Shown here piece after piece: positions 7,360 to 15,951 of a DNA stretch of 64,000 nucleotides. The notes beneath the pieces are model-generated. The model saw only the letters and a list, made by a program, of their open reading frames with translations, was not told where the DNA came from and made no database searches. The DNA is from Lachnoclostridium sp. An138. Its GTDB lineage: Bacteria > Bacillota > Clostridia > Lachnospirales > Lachnospiraceae. A program made the position numbers and the translations under genes. The stretch is taken from assembly GCF_002160765.1 (NCBI RefSeq), contig NZ_NFLF01000019.1, positions 1 through 64,000 of the forward strand, in the 5' to 3' direction. Numbering within the stretch: the first letter of the stretch is position 1; every line of letters starts with the position of its first letter.

Positions 7360-8379
7360 GTGAGACGGGAAGCGAATATAGAAGAATGGAAAAGACTTTA
7401 TGAGGCAGCAGAAAAAATAAAAGAGATAAAGCCCTGGGAATATCTCTGGGATATGGATCTGATTTGTCTGAAAGAGGAAGGAAAACCGGAAAAAGAGTCA
7501 GTATTTGTCAGCGTGCTTGGCAGGGGAGGAACCTGCTATGGGCTCAGTATTTACGAAGGATATGAAGGGTTGAATGATTTCTGGATGCTGGCCTTTCAGG
7601 ACAGGATGAACCTTCCATCGGAGTATGTGATGTACAGCCAGCACTGCCTGACCTGCTACTGGGGGAACAGGGAGGAGCTTTCGAAGAAACAGAGGGATAT
7701 TATCAAGGAACTGGGTTATAAGTTCCGGGGAAAGAATCAGTGGCTTTATTTTATGTCTTACCAGCCCGGATATATTCCTTTTCATATGAATCAGGCTGAG
7801 GTAAGGCGCATGACACGTTATCTGGAGCTTCTGAACAGGGCTCTTCCGGCGTATCTGCAGGACAGAGATTCCGTAGCGTTTGAGAAAGAAGAAATGTTCA
7901 CGTATATAGCTGGTAAGGATGAGAAAACAGATACCTGGAAGGCAGAGCGCCTGCCTTTTACTTCTTTTCAGTTTGCCGGTCTTACCATCCAGGATGAAGA
8001 GGTAGAGGAAGAGCTGCGGCAGAGTCAGAAAAATGGAATGGTTCTGGAAGCAGATATTCCGTTTCTGGGAGCGGCAGTGACGGATAAGAAATATGAGCGT
8101 CCGGCAAATCCGCAGCTCTGTATTCTGGCTGAGGCCAGAAGCCAGATGATTATAAGGACGGAAATGACAGAACCGGATGAGGATGCGCGCGAAACCATGG
8201 CAGAGCTTATCATAGGCTTTATCGAAAATTTTGGCGCCCCGAAAGAGATACGGGTCAGCAATCTGATTTTGGAAGCCATACTGGAGGATATCTGTAAACT
8301 GGCCGGAGTAAAGCTGCGGAGAGTGAAAGCTCTGAGCTGTATTTCTGATTTCACAGAACAAATGAGGAGATTCCGCTGA
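7360..8379 (+). CDS. Hypothetical protein, DUF7309/DUF6930-like
   Basis: A 339-residue soluble protein beginning at GTG 7360 with AGGAGA 6 bases upstream; reading further upstream would run into the preceding gene. The N-terminal half (WEYLWDMDLICL, VSVLGRGGTCYGLSIYEG) and C-terminal half (ETMAELIIGFIENFGAPKEI) resemble, from memory, a two-domain family of uncharacterised Firmicutes proteins (DUF7309 plus DUF6930). No catalytic motif, signal peptide or membrane segment is visible. The stop codon lies inside a terminator hairpin shared with the convergent operon. Confidence 0.65.
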   Translation: MRREANIEEWKRLYEAAEKIKEIKPWEYLWDMDLICLKEEGKPEKESVFVSVLGRGGTCYGLSIYEGYEGLNDFWMLAFQDRMNLPSEYVMYSQHCLTCYWGNREELSKKQRDIIKELGYKFRGKNQWLYFMSYQPGYIPFHMNQAEVRRMTRYLELLNRALPAYLQDRDSVAFEKEEMFTYIAGKDEKTDTWKAERLPFTSFQFAGLTIQDEEVEEELRQSQKNGMVLEADIPFLGAAVTDKKYERPANPQLCILAEARSQMIIRTEMTEPDEDARETMAELIIGFIENFGAPKEIRVSNLILEAILEDICKLAGVKLRRVKALSCISDFTEQMRRFR

Positions 8380-8394
8380 AAGGCGGAATCTCCT
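8365..8394. terminator. Bidirectional terminator between convergent units
   Basis: AGGAGATTCCGC (8365-8376) pairs perfectly with GCGGAATCTCCT (8383-8394) around a 6-base loop. It lies between two converging transcription units. No long T tract is seen on either side. Confidence 0.55.
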
Positions 8395-8397
8395 GCG

Positions 8398-9330
8398 TTA
8401 CGCCTGCGTTAAATCGCGTCCTGTTTTTCCTGTGAGGTTTTTCTGCTTTTCATTTCTCCACCCCGAACAGACCGCCCCTGTGGGACAGGCCTTTTTACAG
8501 AGTCCGCAGCGGATACACTCCGGATCGTTGGCGTTTTTCACCGGGTTGCAGTTCATCTTGCAGGCCCGGGTGCAGGCGCCGCAGCCTGTGCATTTTTCCT
8601 TGTCCACCCGGTAACGAAAAACCGAGATGGGATTGAAGACAGAATAGACCGCGCCCAGCGGACAGAGATATTTGCAGAAAGGCCGGTAAATCACAATGGA
8701 CAGCAGGACAATGACAATCAGCAGCACATTTTTCCAGGCGTAAAGCCAGCCGATGGCGTTGCGCATGACAGGGTTTAAAAGCACCAGAGGAATGCCGCCC
8801 TCCAGAGTTCCTGCGGGACAGATCAGCTTGCAGAAGTATGGCGCGCCCTGTCCGAGAATGTCCGTCAGGAACATGGGCAGCAGGATGACAAACAGGATCA
8901 GGATCACATATTTCAGCTTCCGCAGCAGCTTGTCGCCCCGGAAGGTCTTCAGCTTTTTTGGAAACGGTATTTTGTGAAGCAGATCCTGAATCAGCCCGAA
9001 GGGGCACAGGAAGCCGCAGACAAAGCGCCCCACAAGGGCGCCCACGAAAATCAGGAAGCCGGACACATAGAAGGCCCACTGATAATTGCGGCTTCCGATG
9101 ACAGCCTGCAGGGCTCCGATGGGGCAGGAGCCTAAAGCGCCCGGGCAGGAATAACAGTTCAGGCCGGGGACACATAAGTTTTTCAGTTTTCCTGTGTAGA
9201 TTTTCCCCTGGAGAAAGCCGGCCAGATAACTGTTCGTGATCAGGGCCCAGAGGAACTGGATTCCATGTCTGGGCCATTCATGGATTGATTTTATTTTCTT
9301 TGAATTCTTTTCCGTATTCTTTTCAGCCAA
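8398..9330 (-). CDS. Polyferredoxin-like membrane protein (NapH/CcoG-like, 4Fe-4S)
   Basis: A 310-residue membrane protein with about five hydrophobic segments. It has two CxxxCP membrane-edge motifs typical of the family (CGFLCPFG near residue 110 and CKYLCPLG near 222) and two C-terminal [4Fe-4S] motifs (CTGCGACTRACK near 247 and CIRCGLCKKACP near 273). NapH/MauN/CcoG-type proteins move electrons across or at the membrane. A role in supplying electrons to the TlpA and CXXC proteins encoded just upstream is inferred from context. The start is TTG at 9330, overlapping the previous gene by 8 bases, so translation is probably coupled; no better start exists downstream. Confidence 0.85.
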   Translation of the reverse strand: MAEKNTEKNSKKIKSIHEWPRHGIQFLWALITNSYLAGFLQGKIYTGKLKNLCVPGLNCYSCPGALGSCPIGALQAVIGSRNYQWAFYVSGFLIFVGALVGRFVCGFLCPFGLIQDLLHKIPFPKKLKTFRGDKLLRKLKYVILILFVILLPMFLTDILGQGAPYFCKLICPAGTLEGGIPLVLLNPVMRNAIGWLYAWKNVLLIVIVLLSIVIYRPFCKYLCPLGAVYSVFNPISVFRYRVDKEKCTGCGACTRACKMNCNPVKNANDPECIRCGLCKKACPTGAVCSGWRNEKQKNLTGKTGRDLTQA

Positions 9331-9475
9331 TTCCGATACACTCCATACAGATTCTTACGGCCTTGTCAAAGACCACGCTCATTTCGCCCCGGGAGATGCC
9401 AAAAACCATCAGGCACAGACCTGCCGCAGCCAGAAGAATTCCCGCATGCCGGGAGAAAAAATTCCGCCCGCTCAT
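9323..9475 (-). CDS. CD1871A-like small CXXC-type membrane protein (50 residues)
   Basis: A 50-residue protein starting MSGRNFFSRHAGILLAAAGL, with one membrane helix, a conserved-looking ISRGE turn and the ending RICMECIGIG. This matches what I recall of the CD1871A-type CXXC-motif family: one helix, then a GE-containing loop, then CxxCIGIG at the C-terminus. The gene overlaps the stop codon of the TlpA gene by 4 bases and the start of the polyferredoxin gene by 8 bases. The tight three-gene order TlpA, CXXC peptide, polyferredoxin suggests a thiol-disulfide relay across the membrane (inference). It is easy to miss because of its length. Confidence 0.8.
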   Translation of the reverse strand: MSGRNFFSRHAGILLAAAGLCLMVFGISRGEMSVVFDKAVRICMECIGIG

Positions 9476-10167
9476 TCGGTTCCTCCCAGCATTTCCAGCT
9501 CACTGTTCACGATCTCGGTCCAGTCTTCCAGAGAGCGGCTGCCAACATAGGCATATCCGGTCAGGTTTCCTTCGCTGTCCACGAAAAAGGTAGTTGGAAT
9601 AGACTGAATACCTGTCAGAAGACCGTTCATCAGTCCAGCGTCCGGAATCAGGAAGGGATAGGTAGTTTCCAGTTCTTCCGCCAGTGTCTTTGCCGCGTCC
9701 AGAGCGTCGGCGTCCACACCGCCTTTTCCGTCAGCTGTATCCAGCACGATGCCCACCACGCCTACGCCTCTGTCAGCCATATCCTGGCTGAGCTGTTCCA
9801 GATAAGGAATCTCCGCGATACAGGGAGAGCACCAGGTAGCGAAGACATTTACCATAGTCAGGTCGTAATCCTGGAAGATGGCTTCCGTATAAGTTTCCCC
9901 GTTGATATCTTCCATGGTGAAGCTTCCTACATTATAGACCGTTTCCGTTTCTGCTTCTTCGGAAGTATCCGGTGTTTCAGTGGATTCCGCATCAGCAGTG
10001 TCTTCGGAGCCCTGCACGTCGGCTTCGGAACTGCCGGCGTCATTGGACTCCAGAGAGGACGTGCCAGCTCCGGAAGCGTCCTGTCCGGAGGAGCAGGCAG
10101 ACAAAAACAGGCTGAGAAGCAGGATAAAAGCAAAAAGGGCAGCAGTTTTTCTTCTTTTATGATTCAT
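9472..10167 (-). CDS. TlpA/ResA-like thiol-disulfide oxidoreductase lipoprotein
   Basis: A 231-residue exported thioredoxin-fold protein. The lipoprotein signal ends in LSAC (lipid-bearing Cys25), followed by a Ser/Asp/Glu-rich tether to about residue 78. The redox motif WCSPC has cysteines at 113 and 116, and the cis-proline region reads SIPTTFFVD. It would act outside the membrane in reducing or oxidising exported thiols. It is the first gene of a leftward three-gene operon with the CXXC peptide and the polyferredoxin. The 291 bases between this gene and the one at 10459 are AT-rich and hold the divergent promoters; no box there is convincing enough to list. Confidence 0.92.
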   Translation of the reverse strand: MNHKRRKTAALFAFILLLSLFLSACSSGQDASGAGTSSLESNDAGSSEADVQGSEDTADAESTETPDTSEEAETETVYNVGSFTMEDINGETYTEAIFQDYDLTMVNVFATWCSPCIAEIPYLEQLSQDMADRGVGVVGIVLDTADGKGGVDADALDAAKTLAEELETTYPFLIPDAGLMNGLLTGIQSIPTTFFVDSEGNLTGYAYVGSRSLEDWTEIVNSELEMLGGTE

Positions 10168-10458
10168 AGCGTCACCTCGCCGTTAAAGTTTTGTATGCCT
10201 ATCATATCAGATCACAGGTTAAATTTCAGTAACAAAATCACAAAATTTGAAATGAAACAGAAAAAATGTTTAGGAATTGTTTAGATAATCTATCCTGCTA
10301 ATTTAGAACTTTGGCTTACGATTGGTAAAGAACAGAGAATTTGAAGTTTGTTATGTCGCGTGTACGTCTCATTTGAGGGTTTACAGGCACAGTCTCACAG
10401 GAAGCAAAGCGGGCTGTGTGATAAAGCGTATTTTTCGGATTGGAGGTAAGACGATTAC

Positions 10459-11064
10459 ATGAAGAATAATTTAAAAAATATGGTAAACCGCAAGGTCGGT
10501 AATTCTGAAATTGTAGAAGTAGAGCAGCTTAATCCGGAGGAAGAAGAGACCATGTTTCTGCCTATAGCGAGTGAAGCTTTAAATATAACCGAGCAGTATA
10601 ATCAGATCATTTTTTTCTATGAGGCAGGGATCTGCCAGCTGACGTCAAAATTGGAAATTTTGAAGCAGGAATTTCAGGCGTGCAAAAACCGCAATCCAAT
10701 CGAAAATATAGAAACCAGAGTAAAATCGCCGGAAAGCATCAAAGGCAAAATGGAAAGGAGGGGCGTTCCTCTTACTGTCAGCAGTATGGTAAAAAATATC
10801 ATGGATATTGCGGGAATTCGTGTGGTCTGTCCATTTATATCCGATGTGTATTATATTGCGGATTTCCTGCTGAGACAGGAAGACATTGAGAAAATCCAGC
10901 TTAGAACTATCGCGATGGAGTTCTGGGCGGCTCTTGAGCATCAGCTCCGGTATAAGAAGAACAGAAACCGGATGGAAGGTCTGCAGAAGCAGTTGAAGCA
11001 GTGTGCGGAGCTGATAACAGCGGCAGACTGTAAAATGCAGCAACTGGCAGATCAGTGGCTATAG
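10459..11064 (+). CDS. RelQ-type small alarmone synthetase lacking its catalytic segment
   Basis: The 201-residue product aligns by eye with small (p)ppGpp synthetases (RelQ/YjbM): RVKSPESIKGKMERRGVP, DIAGIRVVCPFI and RTIAMEFWAALEHQLRYK are all present. In intact enzymes about 40 residues lie between the LLRQ-DDIE helix and QIRT, including the GYRS(L/Y)H substrate motif and the catalytic Glu of VEIQ. Here DIEKI runs directly into QLRTIAM, so that whole segment is missing while the frame is kept. The protein should therefore be unable to make (p)ppGpp (inference). GGAGGTAAG precedes the ATG, so it is probably still translated. It may be a decaying gene or a regulatory pseudoenzyme. The region 11065-11275 downstream holds no gene that I can support. 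Confidence 0.85.
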   Translation: MKNNLKNMVNRKVGNSEIVEVEQLNPEEEETMFLPIASEALNITEQYNQIIFFYEAGICQLTSKLEILKQEFQACKNRNPIENIETRVKSPESIKGKMERRGVPLTVSSMVKNIMDIAGIRVVCPFISDVYYIADFLLRQEDIEKIQLRTIAMEFWAALEHQLRYKKNRNRMEGLQKQLKQCAELITAADCKMQQLADQWL

Positions 11065-11275
11065 TTTATTCAGAATGTTCCAGAGGTTCCCAATATTGCG
11101 ACCGGTGTGGAAGAGCATTTGCAAAGGAATGCCCGGAATATGGGCAGACCGCAGATATAAAGGCAGATTACGGCAGCGGCTGCGGCAAAAATCCCCTCTT
11201 CGCTTATCGACGAATTCCCCTTTCTGTGTTATGATAATCAATGTATTCTCAGAAACAACAGAAAGGGGTATTTTC

Positions 11276-14047
11276 ATGGAAAATACGTCTGAAAATAGAA
11301 AAACGGGCTCGAAACAGCACAGTCCGAACCGTCTCACCCTGGGCATTCTGGCCCATGTGGACGCCGGGAAGACGACCCTTGCGGAGAGTATGCTCTACCA
11401 CTGCGGCAGCATCCGTAAAGCCGGACGGGTGGATCATGGGGATAGCCATATGGATACCTATGAGCTGGAGCGGTCCAGAGGAATCACGATTTTCGCCAGC
11501 CAGGCGCAGCTGGCCCTGGCCGCTCGAAGCGGCGCGGATGACAGCGGGGCAGAGCGGGAATCTCTGATTCAGGCAGCTCTTGTGGACACGCCGGGGCATG
11601 TGGATTTTTCGGCGGAAATGGAGCGCACCCTGTGGATCCTGGATTACTGTATTCTCGTTATCAGCGGAGCGGACGGTGTGCAGGGCCATGTGAGAACCCT
11701 GTGGCGTCTGCTGTCCCAGTACCGGATTCCGGTCTTTCTCTTTATCAACAAGATGGATCAGCAGGGTACAGACAGAGAACCCCTGCTGGCAGAGCTGAGA
11801 GCGGAGCTTGACGAGCGGTGCGTGGACTTCTCAGAGGACCGCGGCCCAAGGGAGCTCTGGGAGGATCTGGCCGTCTGTGATGAGGAGCTTCTGGAAGCAT
11901 ATCTGGAGAAGGGAGAGCTCCCGGATGAACGAATCGCGGAAAAGATAGCGGACAGAAAGGTGTTTCCCTGTTATTTTGGTTCCGCTTTGAAGGATGAGGG
12001 CGTGGAAGAGTTCCTGAAGGGGCTTGGGCGTTTTCTGATCTGCCCGTCTTATCCCGGGGAGTTTGGCGCGCGTGTCTATAAGATAGGAAGAGACGGCCAG
12101 GGAAACCGTCTGAGCTATCTGAAGGTGACCGGAGGCAGACTGAAGGTGAAGCAGAATCTGACCGGAGAGCGGGACGGAGAGGTCTGGGAAGAAAAGGCAG
12201 ACCAGCTCCGGCTCTATTCCGGGGCCGGATTTCAGCCCATTCAGGAAGCGGAGGCAGGGACGGTCTGCGCAGTGACGGGTCTGTCCCGCACTTATGCGGG
12301 AGAGGGGCTTGGCCTTGAGGAGAACGGACCTGTGCCGGAGCTGGAACCCGTGCTGACTTATCAGCTTCTTCCGCCGGAGGGCGTCAATCTTCATGAGCTT
12401 CTGGGAAATTTAAGAACCCTGGAGGAGGAGCTTCCGGAGCTCCATGTGGTCTGGAGAGAGGAGCTTGGAGAGATTCATGTCCGTGTGATGGGCGAGGTTC
12501 AGCTGGAGATTTTAAAAAATCTGATGGAAGAGCGCTTTGGCGTGCCGGTGGAATTCGGCGCGGGCAGTATCGTATATAAGGAGACGATTCGGAACACTGT
12601 GGAGGGCGTGGGCCATTTTGAGCCCCTGCGCCACTATGCGGAGGTCCATCTTCTGCTGGAGCCCGGGGAGCCGGGCAGCGGACTGGTCTTTGAAAGCCGC
12701 TGCAGCGAGGATGTGCTGGACCGGAACTGGCAGAGGCTGATTCTGACTCATCTGCGGGAGAGGAACCATCCGGGAGTGCTGACGGGATCGGACATCACGG
12801 ATATGAAGATCACGCTGATATCCGGCAGGGCTCATCCCAAGCACACGGAGGGCGGTGATTTCCGCCAGGCTACCTACCGGGCAGTGCGCCAGGGCCTGAA
12901 GCAGGCGGAGTCTGTTCTTCTGGAGCCCTTTTATGAGTTCCGTCTGGAGGTGCCGCCGGACCGGGTAGGCCGGGCCATGACGGACATCCAGAAGATGGGA
13001 GGAAGCTTTTCTGAGCCGGGCCAGGAAGGCAGACTGATGCTGCTGACCGGCATGGCTCCGGTATCGAAGCTGCAGGGGTACAGCGCTGAGGTGACTGCCT
13101 ACACAAAAGGAGAAGGCAGATTTTCCTGCGTGCTGAAGGGCTACGGTCCCTGCGCGGACGCGGATGAGGTGATCGCGGCAGCAGGCTACGACTCGGAACT
13201 GGATGCGGAGAATCCCACAGGGTCTGTCTTCTGCGCCCACGGGGCAGGCTTTTATGTGCCCTGGAATCAGGTCTTTTCCTATATGCACCTGGAAAGCGCG
13301 CTCCGGCCTGAAAAGACGGCAGAGCGCACCGGCCTTGCCGCCGCCAGGCAGAGCCGTTCCTCTCTGGGCGCGGTAGATCCGAAGGAGCTGGAGGAAATTT
13401 TTGAGCGTACTTATGGCCCTATCCGCCGTGACCGGCAGGGCGTGGGACGCCGGGAGAGGGTCTTTCGTCCCGAGCCGGAGGATGAGCCGGTCCGTAAGAT
13501 CAAGAGCCGGAGAGGAGAAAAGGAATATCTTCTGGTGGACGGCTACAATATTATTTTTGCCTGGGACGAGCTCAGAGAGCTGTCAGAGCTGAACCTGGAA
13601 TCGGCCAGGGGACGGCTGATGGACATTCTCTGCGATCTGCAGGGAGCTCTTGGCTGCACGGTGATTCTGGTATTTGACGCCTACCGGGTGGAAGGAAACC
13701 GGGGCGAAGTCCTGAAATACCACAATATCCATGTAGTGTATACAAAGGAGGCCGAGACGGCCGATCAGTACATAGAAAAGACGGTTCACGAGATCGGAAG
13801 AAAGCATCGGGTGACGGTGGCTACGTCCGACGGTCTGGAACAGGTGATTATTCTGGGCCAGGGAGCGGCCAGGCTGTCGGCGGCCGGACTTCATGAGCTG
13901 GTGCAGCTTACAAAGGAACAGCTGCGGGAGACGGTCAGCCAGACGGAGCCGGGTGGAAAGAACTACCTGTTTGAGCAGCTTTCGGAGGGCACGCGGCGGC
14001 TCATCGATGAGATCCGCGCAGGAAGTACGGAAGAAGAAAACGGATAG
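11276..14047 (+). CDS. Tet(M)-like ribosomal GTPase fused to a YacP/Rae1-type NYN nuclease
   Basis: A 923-residue two-part protein. Residues 20-660 are an EF-G-like translational GTPase of the ribosome-protection type: AHVDAGKTT (G1, about 25-33), RGITIF, DTPGHVDFSAE (G3) and NKMDQQ (G4), followed by EF-G domains. Residues 748-915 are a NYN (PIN-like) domain with LLVDGYNIIFAW, ILVFDAYRV, ETADQYIE and VATSDGLEQ, the acidic pattern of YacP. B. subtilis YacP (Rae1) cleaves mRNA in the ribosomal A site, where Tet(M) and EF-G also bind. A ribosome-targeted nuclease is therefore inferred, rather than tetracycline resistance. ATG 11276 has AAAGGGG upstream; earlier in-frame starts lack sites. Confidence 0.88.
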   Translation: MENTSENRKTGSKQHSPNRLTLGILAHVDAGKTTLAESMLYHCGSIRKAGRVDHGDSHMDTYELERSRGITIFASQAQLALAARSGADDSGAERESLIQAALVDTPGHVDFSAEMERTLWILDYCILVISGADGVQGHVRTLWRLLSQYRIPVFLFINKMDQQGTDREPLLAELRAELDERCVDFSEDRGPRELWEDLAVCDEELLEAYLEKGELPDERIAEKIADRKVFPCYFGSALKDEGVEEFLKGLGRFLICPSYPGEFGARVYKIGRDGQGNRLSYLKVTGGRLKVKQNLTGERDGEVWEEKADQLRLYSGAGFQPIQEAEAGTVCAVTGLSRTYAGEGLGLEENGPVPELEPVLTYQLLPPEGVNLHELLGNLRTLEEELPELHVVWREELGEIHVRVMGEVQLEILKNLMEERFGVPVEFGAGSIVYKETIRNTVEGVGHFEPLRHYAEVHLLLEPGEPGSGLVFESRCSEDVLDRNWQRLILTHLRERNHPGVLTGSDITDMKITLISGRAHPKHTEGGDFRQATYRAVRQGLKQAESVLLEPFYEFRLEVPPDRVGRAMTDIQKMGGSFSEPGQEGRLMLLTGMAPVSKLQGYSAEVTAYTKGEGRFSCVLKGYGPCADADEVIAAAGYDSELDAENPTGSVFCAHGAGFYVPWNQVFSYMHLESALRPEKTAERTGLAAARQSRSSLGAVDPKELEEIFERTYGPIRRDRQGVGRRERVFRPEPEDEPVRKIKSRRGEKEYLLVDGYNIIFAWDELRELSELNLESARGRLMDILCDLQGALGCTVILVFDAYRVEGNRGEVLKYHNIHVVYTKEAETADQYIEKTVHEIGRKHRVTVATSDGLEQVIILGQGAARLSAAGLHELVQLTKEQLRETVSQTEPGGKNYLFEQLSEGTRRLIDEIRAGSTEEENG

Positions 14048-14130
14048 CGATTCAGTGCGGGCCCAATTCTTACGGGAAAGAAACGGAACCGTTACAAAAT
14101 GACAGAGAATGAGGAAAGCAGGAGATATAG

Positions 14131-15285
14131 ATGAATAAGAAAGAGATATCCGAAATCAAAAAGCAGCTGACGCCGGAGAACTGCGCGCTGACGCGGCTCT
14201 GCGCCTGCTATGTGGACGGAGAAAAGAATAAAAAAAGTGAGATGAAGGAAGCGTTTCTCTCGCAATCGGAGGAAGAGTGCTTCAAGTATTTTGAGATTTT
14301 CCGGAAGAGTCTGTCGGGAACCGTAGGAAAGAACCTGATCAACCTGGAATTTCCGCTGGACGCGGAGATGGAGGGCGGGGCCCAGGAATTTCTCATGCGT
14401 CTTAAGGAAAGCCGGCTGAAAGACGACGAGCTTCTGGAGGAATTTTATGACCGGATCATCGAGAGCTTTGACTATGGAGAAAATTATCTGATTCTTCTGG
14501 TCCATGGCGCATATGATATACCGGGAAAGTCTTCTGACAACGAGGAAATGTTTGACGCTTCCGACGAGGTGTACGAGTATCTGCTCTGTGCAGTCTGTCC
14601 TGTAAACCTGTCCAAAGCAGGCTTAAGCTACGACGCGGAGAATAACCGGTTCGGCTCCCGGGTGCGGGACTGGCTGGTGGAGCTTCCCATGGCAGGCTTC
14701 CTGTTTCCGGCGTTCCAGGACAGAAGCACAGATCTGCACAGTATGCTATATTATTCCAAGAATCCGGAGGAGCTGCGGGATGACTTTGTGGAAAAGCTGT
14801 TTGGCTGCAGCACGCCTCTGTCCGCGGGAGATCAGAAGGAAACCTTCAACGCCATGATTGAGGAGACTCTGGGCGAGGAATGCGATTATGAGGCGGTCCG
14901 CAATATCCACGAAAAGCTCCAGGAGCTGGTGGAGGAGCGGAAAGACGAGCCGGAGCCGCTGGTGCTTGACAAGGCTGAGGTAAAACAGCTTCTGGCAGGC
15001 AGCGGTGTGGACGCGGAGAAGTTTGAAGAGCTGGAGGAGCGCTACGAGGAGACGGCGGGCGCCCAGACAGAATTTCTGGCCTCCAATATCATCAATACGA
15101 GAAAATTTGAGATTAAGACGCCGGATGTGGTGATTCAGGTGAATCCGGAAAGGGCCGATCTGGTGGAAACCAGAATGATAGATGGCCGCCAGTGTCTGGT
15201 GATCCCGGTGGACGATTCTGTGGAGGTCAACGGTATCTCTGTCCGGACACTGGACAAGAGAAATATGGAAAAGAGGGATTTTTGA
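14131..15285 (+). CDS. DUF4317 family protein
   Basis: A 384-residue soluble, acidic protein that I recognise as the DUF4317 family, widespread in Lachnospiraceae and of unknown function. It starts MNKKEISEIKKQLTPENCAL and includes RLCACYVDGE and the ending NGISVRTLDKRNM. There is no signal peptide, membrane helix or catalytic motif. AGGAGA lies 8 bases before the ATG. Its TGA overlaps the ATG of the GreA gene by 1 base, so the two are translationally coupled; this hints at a link to transcription elongation, which is only a context inference. Confidence 0.85.
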   Translation: MNKKEISEIKKQLTPENCALTRLCACYVDGEKNKKSEMKEAFLSQSEEECFKYFEIFRKSLSGTVGKNLINLEFPLDAEMEGGAQEFLMRLKESRLKDDELLEEFYDRIIESFDYGENYLILLVHGAYDIPGKSSDNEEMFDASDEVYEYLLCAVCPVNLSKAGLSYDAENNRFGSRVRDWLVELPMAGFLFPAFQDRSTDLHSMLYYSKNPEELRDDFVEKLFGCSTPLSAGDQKETFNAMIEETLGEECDYEAVRNIHEKLQELVEERKDEPEPLVLDKAEVKQLLAGSGVDAEKFEELEERYEETAGAQTEFLASNIINTRKFEIKTPDVVIQVNPERADLVETRMIDGRQCLVIPVDDSVEVNGISVRTLDKRNMEKRDF

Positions 15286-15782
15286 TGCGGGAGCAGCTGA
15301 CAAAGCATGACGTGGAAAAGATACAGGAAGAGATTGACCACAGAAAGCTTGTGGTGCGCAAAGAGGCCATCGAGGCGGTGAAAGAGGCCCGGGCGCAGGG
15401 AGACTTAAGCGAAAATTTTGAGTATTACGCGGCAAAGCGCGAGAAAAACCAGAATGAAAGCCGAATCCGCTACCTGGAGCGGATGCTGCGCACGGCTGAG
15501 ATTATCGAGGATGAATCCGGCGCCGATGAGATAGGGCTGAATACCCGCGTGGAGCTTTATTATGAGGATGAGGACGAGACAGAATGGATCAAGCTCGTGA
15601 CTTCCATCCGCGGAAATTCCATGGAAGGGCGCATCAGCATTGAATCGCCCCTTGGAAAGGCCATCCAGGGTCATAAGGCGGGAGACCGGGTCCATGTACA
15701 GGTGGGAGACGGCGGCTACGATGTGGTGATCCGTTCCATTGAAAAAGACGCCGGGGATGAGGATGAGATAAGAAAGTTTTGA
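15285..15782 (+). CDS. greA: GreA/GreB-family transcript cleavage factor
   Basis: A 165-residue GreA-type protein: an N-terminal coiled coil with the family signature GDLSENFEYYAAK (about residues 43-55), whose acidic tip stimulates RNA cleavage by backtracked RNA polymerase, and a C-terminal FKBP-like domain ending in GDRVHVQV. The stop-start overlap with the DUF4317 gene is TGATG. This may be a second Gre homologue of the genome rather than the housekeeping one, because housekeeping greA usually stands by lysS in Clostridia; I cannot tell from one window. Confidence 0.88.
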   Translation: MREQLTKHDVEKIQEEIDHRKLVVRKEAIEAVKEARAQGDLSENFEYYAAKREKNQNESRIRYLERMLRTAEIIEDESGADEIGLNTRVELYYEDEDETEWIKLVTSIRGNSMEGRISIESPLGKAIQGHKAGDRVHVQVGDGGYDVVIRSIEKDAGDEDEIRKF

Positions 15783-15829
15783 CAGTAACCGGGAAAGAAC
15801 CTTCGGAATCATGATTTGCCATGCAAGGA

Positions 15830-15858
15830 TTGACCAGACGGTGCGTTTGGGGTAGACT
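15830..15858 (+). promoter_or_regulatory. Promoter for the dam-mgmt pair, with leader hairpin
   Basis: TTGACC (15830-15835) and TAGACT (15853-15858) are separated by 17 bases. Just downstream CAGCGGGC and GCCCGCTG (around 15873-15893) form a hairpin in the leader without a T tract. Confidence 0.7.
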
Positions 15859-15951
15859 AGAGATATGCGCAGCGGGCGTCATGCCCGCTGTGTTCCTGTG
15901 ATAAGGGAAAGACTGCCGGAGGCAGAAGGAATATAAGAAGAACGGGGAGAA

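Noticed and set aside
11075-11275. N-terminal extension of the GTPase-nuclease to 11075
   Set aside because: The 67 extra residues have no similarity to EF-G-type proteins, whereas ATG 11276 is preceded by AAAGGGG and starts 24 residues ahead of the G1 motif, as usual.
11276-13500. Tetracycline resistance gene tet(M)/tet(W)
   Set aside because: The GTPase part is of the same superfamily, but the chain carries a fused NYN domain and extra sequence and lacks any mobile context. I treat it as a chromosomal ribosome-associated factor.
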